DNA of 36,416 nucleotides from Agrococcus pavilionensis RW1. GTDB lineage: Bacteria; Actinomycetota; Actinomycetes; Actinomycetales; Microbacteriaceae. Position numbers and translations under genes: made by a program. The notes beneath the pieces were generated by a model, which saw only the letters and a list, made by a program, of their open reading frames with translations, searched no databases and was not told the DNA's origin. The stretch lies in assembly GCF_000400485.1 (NCBI RefSeq), contig NZ_ASHR01000023.1, forward strand, positions 1 through 36,416. The letters run 5' to 3'. Within the stretch, counting starts at the first letter, position 1. The number at the start of each line of letters is the position of its first letter. Shown here piece by piece: positions 1 through 8,601 of this stretch.

Positions 1-1
1 G

Positions 2-1462
2 CAGCAGCGCCGCTTCGACGACCGCGCCCCGCGCGGCGAGCGTCGCTTCGAGCGCGACGAGCGCCCGCAGCGCGGCTTCCGCGAGCGCGACGAGCGCGGC
101 GGCGACCGGCGCCCCGAGCGCGACGAGCGCCCGCGCCGCAGCTTCGACGATCGGCCGCAGCGTCGCGACAGCACCTACTACCCCTCGACCGAGGCGAAGC
201 CCTTCGCGCCGAAGGAGGACGTCGTGCTCGACCGGCTCGACGCGACCGCGACCGTCGCGGCCGACGTCGAGGGCGTCTCGTTCGTCGACCTCGGCCTCGG
301 CGCCGGGATCGCGGGAGCCCTCAAGTCGATGGGTGCCCCGTCGCCGTTCCCGATCCAGGCCGCGACGATCCCGGACGTCATCGCCGGCAAGGACGTGCTC
401 GGCCGCGGCCGCACCGGCTCCGGCAAGACCATCGCGTTCGGCGCCCCGATCGTCGAGATGCTGCTGCGCAACCGCCCGGAGCGCCGCGAGCTCGGACGCC
501 CGCCGCGCGCCCTCATCCTCGCGCCCACGCGCGAGCTCGCGCAGCAGATCAACCACACCGTCATGGGCCTCGGCCGTGCGGTCGGCATCTTCACGACCGT
601 CATCGTGGGCGGGGTGAAGCAGGACAGCCAGGTCGAGTCGCTCCGCCGCGGCGTCGACATCCTCATCGGCACGCCCGGCCGCATCGAGGACCTCGTCGAG
701 CAGCGCAAGCTCAACCTCGGGGCGGTCGAGATCGCGGTGGTCGACGAGGCCGACCACATGTGCGAGCTCGGCTTCCTCGAGCCGGTGCAGCGCATCCTCC
801 GCCAGACCCGCCCCGGCAGCCAGAAGCTGCTGTTCTCGGCGACCCTCGACGCCGAGGTGCAGACGATCGTGCGCGAGTTCCTGCCCGAGCCGGCCGTCCA
901 CGAGGTCGCCGGCGAGGAGCAGTCGACCTCGACGATCGACCACCAGGTGCTCGTCGTCGACCGCTACGACAAGGACGCGGTGCTCGAGCAGATCGTCACC
1001 AACCCCGGCCGCATCATCGTCTTCACCCGCACGCGCGCCTACGCCGAGCGGCTCACCGAGCAGTTCTCCGACGCGGGCATCGCGGCGGTGAGCCTCCACG
1101 GCGACCTGACGCAGGCGAAGCGCAACCGCTCGCTCGAGAAGCTCAAGCGCGGCAAGGTCGACGTGCTCGTCGCGACCGACGTCGCCGCGCGCGGCATCCA
1201 CATCGACGACGTCGCGCTCGTCGTGCAGGCCGACCCGCCGGACGAGTACAAGACCTACCTGCACCGCGCCGGCCGCACCGGCCGCGCCGGCAACGCGGGC
1301 CGGGTCGTGACGGTCATCGCCCCCGCTCGCCGCAAGCGCACGCAGCAGCTGCTCGACCGCGCCGAGATCGAGGCGCCGATGATCCCCGCGGTCCCCGGCG
1401 ACGACCTGCTCGACACGCTCACCGCGGCACCGACCGCCGAGGCCGAGCCCGCCGCGGAGTAG
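2..1462 (+). CDS. DEAD-box ATP-dependent RNA helicase (5' partial)
   Basis: ATP-driven RNA duplex unwinding, as expected for the RhlE/CsdA/DeaD group acting in ribosome assembly or RNA turnover. The frame is open from base 2, so the start lies left of the window; the GTG at 224 is internal. The first 70 or so visible codons are an Arg/Asp/Glu-rich low-complexity tail with ERDERP-type repeats. Both RecA-like domains follow with every core motif: Q motif FPIQAATIP, motif I RTGSGKT, PTRELAQQI, TPGR, DEAD at 743-754, SAT, ATDVAARG and HRAGRTGR. Only about 50 residues follow motif VI, so there is no C-terminal RNA-binding domain; the charged N-terminal tail may serve that purpose (inference). A strong hairpin follows the stop. 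Helicase identity is certain; the subfamily is not. Confidence 0.95.
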   Translation, partial: QQRRFDDRAPRGERRFERDERPQRGFRERDERGGDRRPERDERPRRSFDDRPQRRDSTYYPSTEAKPFAPKEDVVLDRLDATATVAADVEGVSFVDLGLGAGIAGALKSMGAPSPFPIQAATIPDVIAGKDVLGRGRTGSGKTIAFGAPIVEMLLRNRPERRELGRPPRALILAPTRELAQQINHTVMGLGRAVGIFTTVIVGGVKQDSQVESLRRGVDILIGTPGRIEDLVEQRKLNLGAVEIAVVDEADHMCELGFLEPVQRILRQTRPGSQKLLFSATLDAEVQTIVREFLPEPAVHEVAGEEQSTSTIDHQVLVVDRYDKDAVLEQIVTNPGRIIVFTRTRAYAERLTEQFSDAGIAAVSLHGDLTQAKRNRSLEKLKRGKVDVLVATDVAARGIHIDDVALVVQADPPDEYKTYLHRAGRTGRAGNAGRVVTVIAPARRKRTQQLLDRAEIEAPMIPAVPGDDLLDTLTAAPTAEAEPAAE

Positions 1463-1471
1463 TCGACCCGA

Positions 1472-1496
1472 CGCATCCGCACGAGAGGCGGATGCG
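1472..1496 (+). terminator. hairpin after the DEAD-box helicase
   Basis: Perfect 9-bp stem, CGCATCCGC at 1472-1480 with GCGGATGCG at 1488-1496, 7-base loop, 10 bases after the stop codon. There is no U-tract, as is common for actinobacterial terminators. Both arms carry the window-wide GGATGCG/CGCATCC heptamer. Confidence 0.6.
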
Positions 1497-1564
1497 CGAC
1501 CCGAGTGGCCCGGACCGGAGACGGTGCCGGGCCCTCGGCGACTGCGCCCCGCCCGCTTCCGGCG

Positions 1565-1570
1565 TACGGT
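1565..1570 (+). promoter_or_regulatory. -10 box TACGGT, leaderless start
   Basis: TACGGT lies exactly 6 bases before the ATG at 1577. With transcription starting about 7 bases past the hexamer, the mRNA would begin at the start codon. No Shine-Dalgarno sequence is present. Confidence 0.5.
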
Positions 1571-1576
1571 GGGGCC

Positions 1577-2335
1577 ATGCGGATCGTCGTCGTGGGTGGA
1601 TCGGGGAACGCGGGCTCGGCGATCGTGCGAGCCATCGGTCGGCGGGGCGAGCTGCCGACGCCGATGTCGCGCTCCGGCAAGGCGATCGCCGGCGCGCCCG
1701 GCGTCAAGGCCGATGTCGTCACGGGCGAGGGCCTCGACTCGGCGCTCGCGGGAGCCGACGTCGTCGTCGACGCGCTCAACTCGCGCAACCCGCTCGACCT
1801 TCGCCCCTTCACGATCGGCGCGCGCAACCTCGTGCAGGCGGCCGAGCGCGCCGGCGTCGGCCGCGTCGTGCTGCTCTCGATCCTCGGCGTCGAGCGCTCG
1901 CGGCTCGGCTACCACCGCCGCAAGCGCCAGCAGGAGCTCGCGTACCTCGAATCGCCGCTCGAGGTGTCGGTCGTGCGCGCGGCGCAGTTCCACGAGTGGT
2001 CGGTCGACCAGTTCGAAGCGGGCTCCGCCCTCGGCGCGATCCCGGTCGCGCTCGGCGGCCGGCTGCAGCCGGTGGCCGTGAGCGAGGTCGCGGCGCTCGT
2101 CGCGCAGGAGGCGCTCGAGCCGACCGGCAAGCGCTTCACCGAGATCGCCGGGCCCGAGGTGCGCATCTCCCGCGACCTCGCGAAGTCGTGGCAGCGCATC
2201 ACGGGCGCGCGCGGCCTGATCGTCAACGGCCCGTTCCCGCCGTCGCTGCTCGACTACCTCCGCTCGGGCGCGAACCTCACCGAGCAGCACAAGGGCTCGA
2301 TCACCTTCGAGGAGTGGCTCGAGCGCCGTCGCTGA
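1577..2335 (+). CDS. NmrA-like / atypical SDR NAD(P)-binding protein
   Basis: 252-residue single-domain Rossmann protein. The N-terminus MRIVVVGGSGNAG carries the dinucleotide-binding Gly-rich loop (residues 7-13), followed by alternating strands and helices (VVVDALNSRN, RVVLLSILGVE) and a late GPEVRISRDLAKSW segment typical of NmrA/NAD-dependent epimerase-like proteins. Such proteins are redox sensors or small-molecule reductases; the substrate cannot be read from the sequence. A YHRRK motif near residue 115 could supply a Tyr/Lys pair. I chose ATG 1577 over an upstream in-frame ATG at 1505 because homologs begin at the Gly-rich loop and because a TAnnnT box sits 6 bases before it. It stands as a single gene between helicase and recQ. 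Confidence 0.75.
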   Translation: MRIVVVGGSGNAGSAIVRAIGRRGELPTPMSRSGKAIAGAPGVKADVVTGEGLDSALAGADVVVDALNSRNPLDLRPFTIGARNLVQAAERAGVGRVVLLSILGVERSRLGYHRRKRQQELAYLESPLEVSVVRAAQFHEWSVDQFEAGSALGAIPVALGGRLQPVAVSEVAALVAQEALEPTGKRFTEIAGPEVRISRDLAKSWQRITGARGLIVNGPFPPSLLDYLRSGANLTEQHKGSITFEEWLERRR

Positions 2336-2404
2336 GCCCACAGGGCCGGTGGCGCCCCGCGCGCCGTGTCGGTCGCCGCGCCTAGGCTGGACGGGCAGGG
2401 CCAC

Positions 2405-2412
2405 GGAGGGGG
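2405..2412 (+). promoter_or_regulatory. Shine-Dalgarno of recQ
   Basis: GGAGGGGG lies 4 bases before GTG 2417 and decides the start. A TAGGCT -10 box at 2383-2388 gives a short leader of roughly 20 bases, so unlike its neighbours this gene is not leaderless. Confidence 0.6.
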
Positions 2413-2416
2413 ATGC

Positions 2417-4396
2417 GTGACGGACGCGAGGCACGACGACTGGGTGCCGCCGAGCGACGACGACGCCCCCGAGGCGTGGGAATCGTGGGACGAGCCGGCC
2501 GACGGCTGGCTCCCGCCGACCGACGCAGACGCGCCCCGCGGTGGCGTCCGCACCGCGGTGCGCCCCGCGACCCGCGCGCCGGGCATCGCCGCGACCGCGA
2601 AGGCGGCGACGCCGCTCGAGGCCCTCACGCGCGTCTGGGGCTACGACGCGTTCCGCGGCGAGCAGGCGCAGATCATCGACGAGGTCGTCGCCGGACGCGA
2701 TGCCGTCGTGCTCATGCCGACGGGCGGCGGCAAGAGCCTCTGCTACCAGATCCCCTCGCTCGTGCGCGAGGGCACGGGCGTCGTCATCAGCCCGCTCATC
2801 GCGCTCATGCACGACCAGGTCGACGCGCTCGAGCAGCTCGGCGTGCGCGCCGCCTACCTCAACTCGACGCAGAGCCCCGACGAGCGCCGCGACGTCGAGC
2901 GCCGTCTGCTCGCCGGTGAGCTCGACATGCTCTACCTCGCGCCCGAGCGGCTGCCCGTCGCACAGGCGCTGCTCGACGCCGCCCCGATCGCGCTCTTCGC
3001 GATCGACGAGGCGCACTGCGTGAGCCAGTGGGGGCACGACTTCCGGCCCGACTACCTGCAGCTCTCGGTGCTCGGCGAGCGCTGGCCCGAGGTGCCGCGC
3101 ATCGCGCTCACCGCGACCGCGACGGTCGAGACCCGCGCCGAGATCGTGGAGCGGCTCGGGCTGCACGGCGCGAAGGTGTTCGTGTCGAGCTTCGACCGCC
3201 CCAACATCCAGTACCGCATCGCTCCCAAGCAGGACGCGAAGGCGCAGCTGCTGCGCATCATCCGCGACGAGCACCCCGGCGCCGCCGGCATCGTCTACTG
3301 CCTCTCGCGCAAGTCGGTCGAGTCGACCGCCGACTGGCTGCGGGCGCAGGGCATCGACGCGCTCCCGTACCACGCGGGCCTCGACGCCGGCACGCGCGCC
3401 GCGAACCAGCAGCGGTTCCTGCGCGAGGACGGCGTCGTCATGGTCGCGACGATCGCATTCGGCATGGGCATCGACAAGCCCGACGTGCGCTTCGTCGCCC
3501 ACCTCGACCTGCCGAAGTCGGTCGAGGGCTACTACCAGGAGACCGGGCGCGCGGGTCGCGACGGGGAGCCGTCGACCGCGTGGCTCGCCTACGGGCTGCA
3601 GGACGTCGTGCAGCAGCGGAGGATGATCGCCGACGGTGAGGGCGACGCGCAGCGAAAGCGCAACCAGACGATGCACCTCGATGCGATGCTCGCGCTGTGC
3701 GAGACCGTCGAGTGCCGCCGCGTGCAGCTGCTCGCCTACTTCGGCGAGCCGAGCGAGCCGTGCGGCAACTGCGACACGTGCCTCTCGCCGCCCGATTCCT
3801 ACGACGGCACCGTCCCGGCGCAGAAGCTGCTCTCGACGATCGTCCGGCTGCAGCGCGAGCGGCGGCAGTCGTTCGGCGCCGGCCACCTCGTCGACATCCT
3901 CGTCGGCGCCGACACCGAGCGCATCCGTCGATTCGGCCACGACCAGCTCGCCACCTACGGCATCGGCAGCGACCTGAGCGCCGTGCAGTGGCGCGGCGTC
4001 GTGCGCCAGCTGCTCGCGCAAGGGCTGCTCCAGCCGCAGGGGGAGTACGGCGTGCTCGCGCTCACCGATGCGTCGGCGGCCGTGCTCGCCGGCGAGCGAG
4101 AGGTGCGGCTGCGGCACGAGGTGAAGGCACCGGCGAAGGTCGCGCGCCGCTCCGAGAGCACCGCGCAGCTCGACGACGCCGCGCAGGCGGTGTTCCAGTC
4201 GCTCCGCTCGTGGCGCGCGAGCACGGCGAAGGAGCAGGCGGTGCCCGCCTACGTCGTGTTCAACGACAAGACGCTCGCGGCGATCGCCGAGCGCCGCCCG
4301 CGCACGATGGTCGAGCTCTCGACCATCTCGGGCGTGGGCGAGTCGAAGCTCGAGCGCTACGGGGCCGCCGTGCTCGAGGTGCTGACCGAGGCATGA
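2417..4396 (+). CDS. recQ: ATP-dependent DNA helicase RecQ
   Basis: 3'-5' DNA helicase for recombination repair and fork processing. 659 residues from GTG 2417. Walker A TGGGKS near residue 102, [17 protein letters not shown] near 197, GRAGRDG motif VI, zinc-binding Cys set ECRR...EPCGNCDTC (about 433-455), an RQC winged helix, and a C-terminal HRDC domain from about 580 ([29 protein letters not shown]). Odd feature: an acidic N-terminal extension of about 60 residues holding two copies of a W-[VL]-P-P-[ST]-D-x-D-A-P motif (residues 9-18 and 31-40). The stop overlaps the next start as ATGA, so the S4 protein is probably translationally coupled. RecQ identity is certain. Confidence 0.95.
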   Translation: MTDARHDDWVPPSDDDAPEAWESWDEPADGWLPPTDADAPRGGVRTAVRPATRAPGIAATAKAATPLEALTRVWGYDAFRGEQAQIIDEVVAGRDAVVLMPTGGGKSLCYQIPSLVREGTGVVISPLIALMHDQVDALEQLGVRAAYLNSTQSPDERRDVERRLLAGELDMLYLAPERLPVAQALLDAAPIALFAIDEAHCVSQWGHDFRPDYLQLSVLGERWPEVPRIALTATATVETRAEIVERLGLHGAKVFVSSFDRPNIQYRIAPKQDAKAQLLRIIRDEHPGAAGIVYCLSRKSVESTADWLRAQGIDALPYHAGLDAGTRAANQQRFLREDGVVMVATIAFGMGIDKPDVRFVAHLDLPKSVEGYYQETGRAGRDGEPSTAWLAYGLQDVVQQRRMIADGEGDAQRKRNQTMHLDAMLALCETVECRRVQLLAYFGEPSEPCGNCDTCLSPPDSYDGTVPAQKLLSTIVRLQRERRQSFGAGHLVDILVGADTERIRRFGHDQLATYGIGSDLSAVQWRGVVRQLLAQGLLQPQGEYGVLALTDASAAVLAGEREVRLRHEVKAPAKVARRSESTAQLDDAAQAVFQSLRSWRASTAKEQAVPAYVVFNDKTLAAIAERRPRTMVELSTISGVGESKLERYGAAVLEVLTEA

Positions 4397-4764
4397 GCGA
4401 GCGCGTGCGGCTCGACGTCTGGCTCTGGGCGGTGCGCCTCGTCAAGACGCGTGCCGCCGCGACTGAGGCGTGCCGCGGCGGTCACGTGAAGCTGAACGGC
4501 AACGCCGCGAAGGCGGCGCAGCCCGTGCGCATCGGGGACGAGGTGCGCGTGCGCGTCCACGGCTTCGACCGCATCGTCATCGTCAAGCAGCTGCTCGCGA
4601 AGCGCGTGAGCGCGCCGCTCGCCGCCGACGCGATCGAGGACCGCTCGCCGCCCCGGCCGAGCGCGATCGACGCCGCCCAGGTGCCGTTCCGGCCGCGGGG
4701 CGCCGGCCGCCCCTCGAGCCGCGAGCGGCGCGAGATCGACCGGCTGCGCGGCCGCGCCGACTGA
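4393..4764 (+). CDS. S4-domain RNA-binding protein, Hsp15-like
   Basis: 123 residues. The S4 fold starts at once ([18 protein letters not shown], then GHVKLNG and [10 protein letters not shown]), and the tail [16 protein letters not shown] matches the Hsp15 (HslR) pattern GRPTK-RR-IDR. E. coli Hsp15 binds 50S subunits that carry stalled peptidyl-tRNA; the same job is inferred here. The start overlaps the recQ stop by 4 bases and no independent promoter is visible, so it should be made from the recQ transcript. A functional link to RecQ is not obvious. Confidence 0.85.
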   Translation: MSERVRLDVWLWAVRLVKTRAAATEACRGGHVKLNGNAAKAAQPVRIGDEVRVRVHGFDRIVIVKQLLAKRVSAPLAADAIEDRSPPRPSAIDAAQVPFRPRGAGRPSSRERREIDRLRGRAD

Positions 4765-4772
4765 TCGCTCGA

Positions 4773-4988
4773 CTACCAGAGCCCGGGCTGGTCGTCCATG
4801 AGGCCACCCAGCACGGACACGAAAAGCGTCACCCCGCAGCAGAGCGCGACGAGTCCGCTCAGGAGCGCGAGCCAGCCGCCGCGCGTCGGCGTCGAACCGG
4901 TGCCGCGGATGCTCATCGCGATGCCGACGAGCGCGAGCACGACGGCCGCGACGACGACGGCCAGGACGACCGCGAAGCCTGCGGGCAC
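4773..4988 (-). CDS. small two-helix membrane protein
   Basis: 71 residues from GTG 4988. Two hydrophobic segments (about 3-26 and 38-62) are separated by a short Arg/Gly/Thr loop, and the protein ends DDQPGLW. It lies 6 bases after the stop of the next small membrane gene on the same strand and has no clear Shine-Dalgarno, which fits translational reinitiation. It resembles the two upstream genes in size and layout (two helices, about 70 residues), though sequence identity is low. No family recognised and no function assigned. Confidence 0.6.
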   Translation of the reverse strand: MPAGFAVVLAVVVAAVVLALVGIAMSIRGTGSTPTRGGWLALLSGLVALCCGVTLFVSVLGGLMDDQPGLW

Positions 4989-4994
4989 GACCGG

Positions 4995-5225
4995 TCAGCC
5001 GCCCGTCGTGAGGGCCGTGATCCACGAGATCGCGCCGAGGATGGCCGCGATCGCGCCGGCGACGATCAGCACGAGCGCGAGCACGCGGTTCTGGGAGCCG
5101 TGCTCCTGCTTCTCGCGGCGACGGCGCCCGCTCGTCAGCAGCAGGGTGCCGAGCACGAGGGAGCCGAGGCCCAGCGCCAGCACCCAGGTGGCGACTCCCT
5201 GCGACATTCCGAAGATGGCGTCCAT
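4995..5225 (-). CDS. small two-helix membrane protein
   Basis: 76 residues. Two strongly hydrophobic segments (about 9-31 and 46-70) flank a cytoplasmic-type basic loop GRRRREKQEH. The ATG at 5225 is preceded by TAGGCT (5233-5238) with a 7-base spacer, so the message is probably leaderless. It is followed directly by another small membrane gene. Family not recognised. Confidence 0.65.
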   Translation of the reverse strand: MDAIFGMSQGVATWVLALGLGSLVLGTLLLTSGRRRREKQEHGSQNRVLALVLIVAGAIAAILGAISWITALTTGG

Positions 5226-5232
5226 GGCGCCG

Positions 5233-5238
5233 AGCCTA
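5233..5238 (-). promoter_or_regulatory. -10 box TAGGCT, leaderless start
   Basis: Minus-strand TAGGCT, 7 bases before the ATG at 5225; no Shine-Dalgarno in between. Confidence 0.5.
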
Positions 5239-5271
5239 GGAGCGGATCCTGGACGATCGCCCGCGCGCCGT

Positions 5272-5487
5272 TCAGGCCATGAGCGGCAGCAGCGTCCACA
5301 GCAGCGAGGGGACGGCGATCGCGGTGCCGATGACGAGCAGCGTCACGCCGATCGCGAGCGGGGGGCGCGACGTGGAGTCGTCGCGCCGCCGGGAGCCGAT
5401 CACGAGCAGCACGATCCCGCCGGCGATGAGCAGCAGCCCGAGCACGAGGCCGGCGACGCTGAACAGGCCGGAGAACAGCATCGACAT
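5272..5487 (-). CDS. small two-helix membrane protein
   Basis: 71 residues. Hydrophobic helices at about 5-31 and 43-68 with a basic, hydrophilic loop GSRRRDDSTSRPP between them. It has its own leaderless promoter (TAGGCT at 5494-5499, 6 bases before the ATG). It is the first of three consecutive minus-strand genes of the same plan. Not assigned to a known family. Confidence 0.65.
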   Translation of the reverse strand: MSMLFSGLFSVAGLVLGLLLIAGGIVLLVIGSRRRDDSTSRPPLAIGVTLLVIGTAIAVPSLLWTLLPLMA

Positions 5488-5493
5488 GCCGCG

Positions 5494-5538
5494 AGCCTAG
5501 CCAGGGGCCGCGCCGGGCGCGACCGCGCGGGTTAGCCT
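5494..5538. promoter_or_regulatory. divergent pair of leaderless promoters
   Basis: Minus-strand TAGGCT at 5499-5494 serves the gene starting at 5487 (6-base spacer). Plus-strand TAGCCT at 5533-5538 serves the lyase starting at GTG 5546 (7-base spacer). Only 33 bases separate the hexamers, so the -35 regions must overlap and the two promoters probably compete. Confidence 0.55.
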
Positions 5539-5545
5539 GGAGTAC

Positions 5546-6397
5546 GTGCCTCAAACCGACATCTCTCCCGCCATCGCCCGCTCCTGGCTGCTCGTGCCCG
5601 CCTCCAAGCCCGAGCTCTTCCAGATCGCCCAGGAGAGCGAGGCGGACGCGATCATCATCGACATCGAGGACGCCGTCGCGGCGAAGGACAAGGCGCAGGC
5701 GCGCGCCGACACGGTCGAGTGGCTCTCGACGGGCCACCGTGCCTGGGTGCGCATCAACGACGCCGCGAGCGACTTCTGGAGCACCGACCTCGCCGAGCTC
5801 GAGCAGGCGCCGGGCCTCGAGGGCGTCATGCTCGCGAAGACGGAGTCGGCGAGCCACGTGAACGACACCGCCGACCGCCTGCCGGAGGGGATGCGCATCC
5901 TCGCGCTCGTCGAGACGGCGCGCGGCGTGCTCCACGTCGAGCAGATCGCGAACGCTCCTTCGACGTTCCGGCTCGCGTTCGGCACCGGCGACTTCAAGCG
6001 CGACACCGCGACGGGCGACGACCCCATCGCGCTCGCGTACGCGCGCTCGCAGCTCGTGATCGCGTCGCGCGCCGCTCGGCTGCCCGCCCCGATCGACGGA
6101 CCGACGCTCTCGATGGACGGCCTCGACGCCGGCACGCGGCTCGCGAAGGAGATGGGCATGTCGGGCAAGCTCATGCTCACCCACGAGCAGGCCCCGATGG
6201 TCAACGCGGGCCTCGCGCCGAGCCCCGACGAGGTCGCGTGGGCGCACGGCTTCGTGCGCGCCTTCGAGGAGTCCGGCGGCAAGATCACCGACGGCAGCGA
6301 CCTGCCGCGCCTCGCTCGCGCGCAGAAGATCCAGGCGCAGGCGCGCGACTTCGGCATCGAGATCGACGCGGCGAGCCTCGCCGAGCTGAACTACTGA
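5546..6397 (+). CDS. HpcH/HpaI aldolase / CitE-like lyase
   Basis: 283-residue TIM-barrel lyase of the citrate-lyase-beta / malyl-CoA lyase group, which cleaves or forms C-C bonds in acyl-CoA or 2-keto acid substrates with Mg2+. Visible family blocks: SWLLVPASKPELF at the N-terminus, DAIIIDIEDAV, AWVRIND, GVMLAKTES, LALVETARGVLH (metal-binding Glu) and LAFGTGDFKRD (metal-binding Asp). No citrate lyase alpha or gamma genes are near, so it is a stand-alone CitE-like enzyme; the substrate cannot be set. The GTG start is supported by TAGCCT 7 bases upstream. A hairpin shared with the convergent csbD follows. Confidence 0.85.
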   Translation: MPQTDISPAIARSWLLVPASKPELFQIAQESEADAIIIDIEDAVAAKDKAQARADTVEWLSTGHRAWVRINDAASDFWSTDLAELEQAPGLEGVMLAKTESASHVNDTADRLPEGMRILALVETARGVLHVEQIANAPSTFRLAFGTGDFKRDTATGDDPIALAYARSQLVIASRAARLPAPIDGPTLSMDGLDAGTRLAKEMGMSGKLMLTHEQAPMVNAGLAPSPDEVAWAHGFVRAFEESGGKITDGSDLPRLARAQKIQAQARDFGIEIDAASLAELNY

Positions 6398-6408
6398 GGC
6401 ACAGCGAA

Positions 6409-6434
6409 GGGGGCGAGCGCACGCGCTCGCCCCC
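6409..6434. terminator. bidirectional hairpin between lyase and csbD
   Basis: GGGGGCGAGCG at 6409-6419 pairs perfectly with CGCTCGCCCCC at 6424-6434 around a 4-base loop. It lies 11 bases after the lyase stop and 16 bases after the csbD stop on the other strand. Confidence 0.75.
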
Positions 6435-6450
6435 CTCGCATCCGGAAGAC

Positions 6451-6642
6451 CTACTTGAAGGTGTCCTTGACGTCCTTGCCGGCGTCCTTGACGTGCTCGC
6501 CCGCCTGCTTGGCGTTGGCGCTCGCCTCGTCCTTGTGGCCCTCGGCCTCGAGGCGCTCGTTGTCCGTCGCGTCGCCGATGCCCTGCTTCGCCTTGCCGAC
6601 TGCCTCCTGGGCAGCGTTCGAGATCTTGTCGTCGAGACCCAT
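6451..6642 (-). CDS. CsbD family stress protein
   Basis: 63 residues, Lys/Asp/Ala-rich and highly hydrophilic: starts MGLDDKISNAAQEAVGKAKQ and ends AGKDVKDTFK, the usual CsbD length and composition. B. subtilis CsbD belongs to the sigma-B general stress regulon; the molecular role is unknown. The start is set by a full Shine-Dalgarno AAGGAGG 5 bases before the ATG; a longer upstream frame is an artefact. The strong ribosome site suggests high expression. A TACCTT hexamer about 45 bases upstream is the only promoter candidate. Confidence 0.85.
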   Translation of the reverse strand: MGLDDKISNAAQEAVGKAKQGIGDATDNERLEAEGHKDEASANAKQAGEHVKDAGKDVKDTFK

Positions 6643-6709
6643 CTCAACCTCCTTGATCGTGGAGCGGTCGCTCCGCCATCCAAGGTAGGGACGGTGCCTG
6701 GGAGTCGGC

Positions 6710-8503
6710 TCAGGAGCTGCTGGAGGACCCGTCCCGCCCGCCGGGCGTCCGCACGACCGGGTTCGACGCGGTCGTGACGGGAGAGGCGATCGAACCGGGG
6801 GCCGACGCATCCGCCTCGAGCTGCGCTTGCGCGGCACGCTCCTCCATCGCCTCCTCCATGGCCGACTTCTGCCGCAGCGGCGGCACGCGGAAGAAGAGGG
6901 CGATGACGAGCGCGACGCCGACGACCGCGAGCGCGACCCAGAAGGGCCCGCTGGATGCGTTCGAGAAGCCGTCGAGGAACGGGGCAGCGAGCCGCGGGTC
7001 GGCGGTGTTGAGGAACGACGAATCCTCGTTGAGCGCGCCGCCGATCTGCTCGGGGCGCGCGAGCACCTCGAGGATGCGGGCGTTGCCGGGGTCGGCCAGC
7101 ACGGAGGGATCCTGCACCGCTGCCTCGAGGTCGGCGCGCAGGTCGCGGCGCCCGAACGCGGTCTGGAGCGTCTCGGGCAGGCGCGCGAAGAGCATCGAGA
7201 AGACGACCGCGACGCCCGCGGTGCCGCCGAGCTGCCGGAAGAACGTCGCCGAGCTCGTCGCGACGCCCATGTCCTTCGGCTGCACCGCGTTCTGGCTCGC
7301 GATCGTCAGCGTCTGGTTGACCTGGCCGAGGCCGAGGCCGAGCAGCAGCTGCCCGAGCAGCAGCACCCAGAGCGGACTGTCCCACTGCAGGGTCACGAGC
7401 ACGCCGTAGGCGATCGCCATGGAGGCGAGGCCGAGCACCGGGAAGGCGCCGTAGCGACCCGTGCGGGCGATGATCTGGCCCGACGCGATCGACGCGATCA
7501 TGAGCCCGACGATGAGTGGCAGCGTCGCGAAGCCAGCCTCGGTCGGGTTCATGCCGTGGACGATCTGCAGCACGAACGGGATCATCATCATCCCTGCGAA
7601 CATGCCGAAGCCGCTGAAGACGCCCAGCAGCGTCGCCATCGAGAAGGCGCGGTTGCCGAACAGGTGCAGCGGGATGAGGGCCGCGGTGCCCATCCGGCGC
7701 TCGACGAGCACGAACGCGATGAGCCCGAGCACGCCGACGACGTAGCAGGCGATCGAGGCGATCGACGTCCAGCCCCACACGCGGCCCTGCTCGGCGACGA
7801 GCAGCAGCGGCACGACGCCCACGACGAGCAGCGCGGCGCCCCACCAGTCGATCCGGACGCGCTCGTGGTGGGCGGGCAGGTGCAGGTAGCGCCAGACCAT
7901 CCAGAGCGCGGCGACGCCGATGGGCAGGTTGAACAGGAACACCCAGCGCCAGCCGTCGAGCGCGAGGATCTCGTCGGTGCCGGCGAACATGCCGCCGATG
8001 AGCGGCCCGAGGATGGACGAGACGCCGAAGACGGCGAGGAAGTAGCCCTGGTACTTCGCGCGCTCCCGCGGGCTCAGCACGTCGGCCATGATCGTGAGCG
8101 GCAGCGCCATGAGGCCGCCGGCGCCGAGTCCCTGGACCGCGCGGAACGCGGCGAGCTGGATCATGTCCTGCGCGAAGGAGCACAGGATGGAGCCGACGAG
8201 GAACAGCACGATCGCCGCGAGGAAGAGCGGTCGGCGCCCGAAGATGTCGCTGAGCTTGCCGTAGATGGGCGTCACGATCGTCGAGACGATGAGGAACGCC
8301 GTCACGACCCACACCTGCAGGTCGAGCCCGTGCAGGTCGTCGGCGATGGTGCGCATCGAGGTGCCGACGACCGTCTGCGACAGCGACGACAGGAACATGG
8401 CGATCATCAGGCCGACCAGCACGAGCATGATCTGGCGGCGGGTCATGAGGGGGTCGCCGGGCACAGCGGTGCTCTCGGCGGCGCGCGGATCGCGCTGCGG
8501 CAT
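6710..8503 (-). CDS. MFS drug exporter, DHA2 (EmrB/QacA) family
   Basis: 597-residue proton-driven efflux pump with about 14 predicted helices. Motif A GKLSDIFGRRPLF follows helix 2; the DHA2 block GWRWVFLFNLPIG, the RAVQGLGAGGL segment and LLLGLGLGQVNQTL are present. The TM1 signature usually read as LDQTIVGTA is LSQTVVGTS here, so the membrane Asp of motif D1 is replaced by Ser. A hydrophilic loop of about 70 residues precedes the last helix, and a 60-residue charged, Ser-rich tail ends in SSSSS. The start has GAAGGA (8509-8514) 5 bases upstream and a TAGACT -10 box. No regulator gene is adjacent. Substrate unknown. Confidence 0.9.
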   Translation of the reverse strand: MPQRDPRAAESTAVPGDPLMTRRQIMLVLVGLMIAMFLSSLSQTVVGTSMRTIADDLHGLDLQVWVVTAFLIVSTIVTPIYGKLSDIFGRRPLFLAAIVLFLVGSILCSFAQDMIQLAAFRAVQGLGAGGLMALPLTIMADVLSPRERAKYQGYFLAVFGVSSILGPLIGGMFAGTDEILALDGWRWVFLFNLPIGVAALWMVWRYLHLPAHHERVRIDWWGAALLVVGVVPLLLVAEQGRVWGWTSIASIACYVVGVLGLIAFVLVERRMGTAALIPLHLFGNRAFSMATLLGVFSGFGMFAGMMMIPFVLQIVHGMNPTEAGFATLPLIVGLMIASIASGQIIARTGRYGAFPVLGLASMAIAYGVLVTLQWDSPLWVLLLGQLLLGLGLGQVNQTLTIASQNAVQPKDMGVATSSATFFRQLGGTAGVAVVFSMLFARLPETLQTAFGRRDLRADLEAAVQDPSVLADPGNARILEVLARPEQIGGALNEDSSFLNTADPRLAAPFLDGFSNASSGPFWVALAVVGVALVIALFFRVPPLRQKSAMEEAMEERAAQAQLEADASAPGSIASPVTTASNPVVRTPGGRDGSSSSS

Positions 8504-8532
8504 AGGGGTCCTTCGCTCTCGGGAAGATCGTT

Positions 8533-8538
8533 AGTCTA
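8533..8538 (-). promoter_or_regulatory. -10 box TAGACT of the MFS exporter
   Basis: Minus-strand TAGACT; the predicted transcript has a leader of about 20 bases carrying GAAGGA. The surrounding bases (8532-8550) form a weak imperfect inverted repeat of the TAG...CTA kind, a possible TetR-type operator, but the match is poor. Confidence 0.4.
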
Positions 8539-8601
8539 CCGAATGATCTAGTCGCGCGCCAGTCTGCGCCGGCGTCGCGAGGCGGATGGCACGATGGATG
8601 C

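Noticed and set aside
8530-8551. TetR operator before the MFS gene
   Set aside because: Symmetry holds only at the outer TAG/CTA triplets and a few inner bases, and no TetR gene is adjacent.
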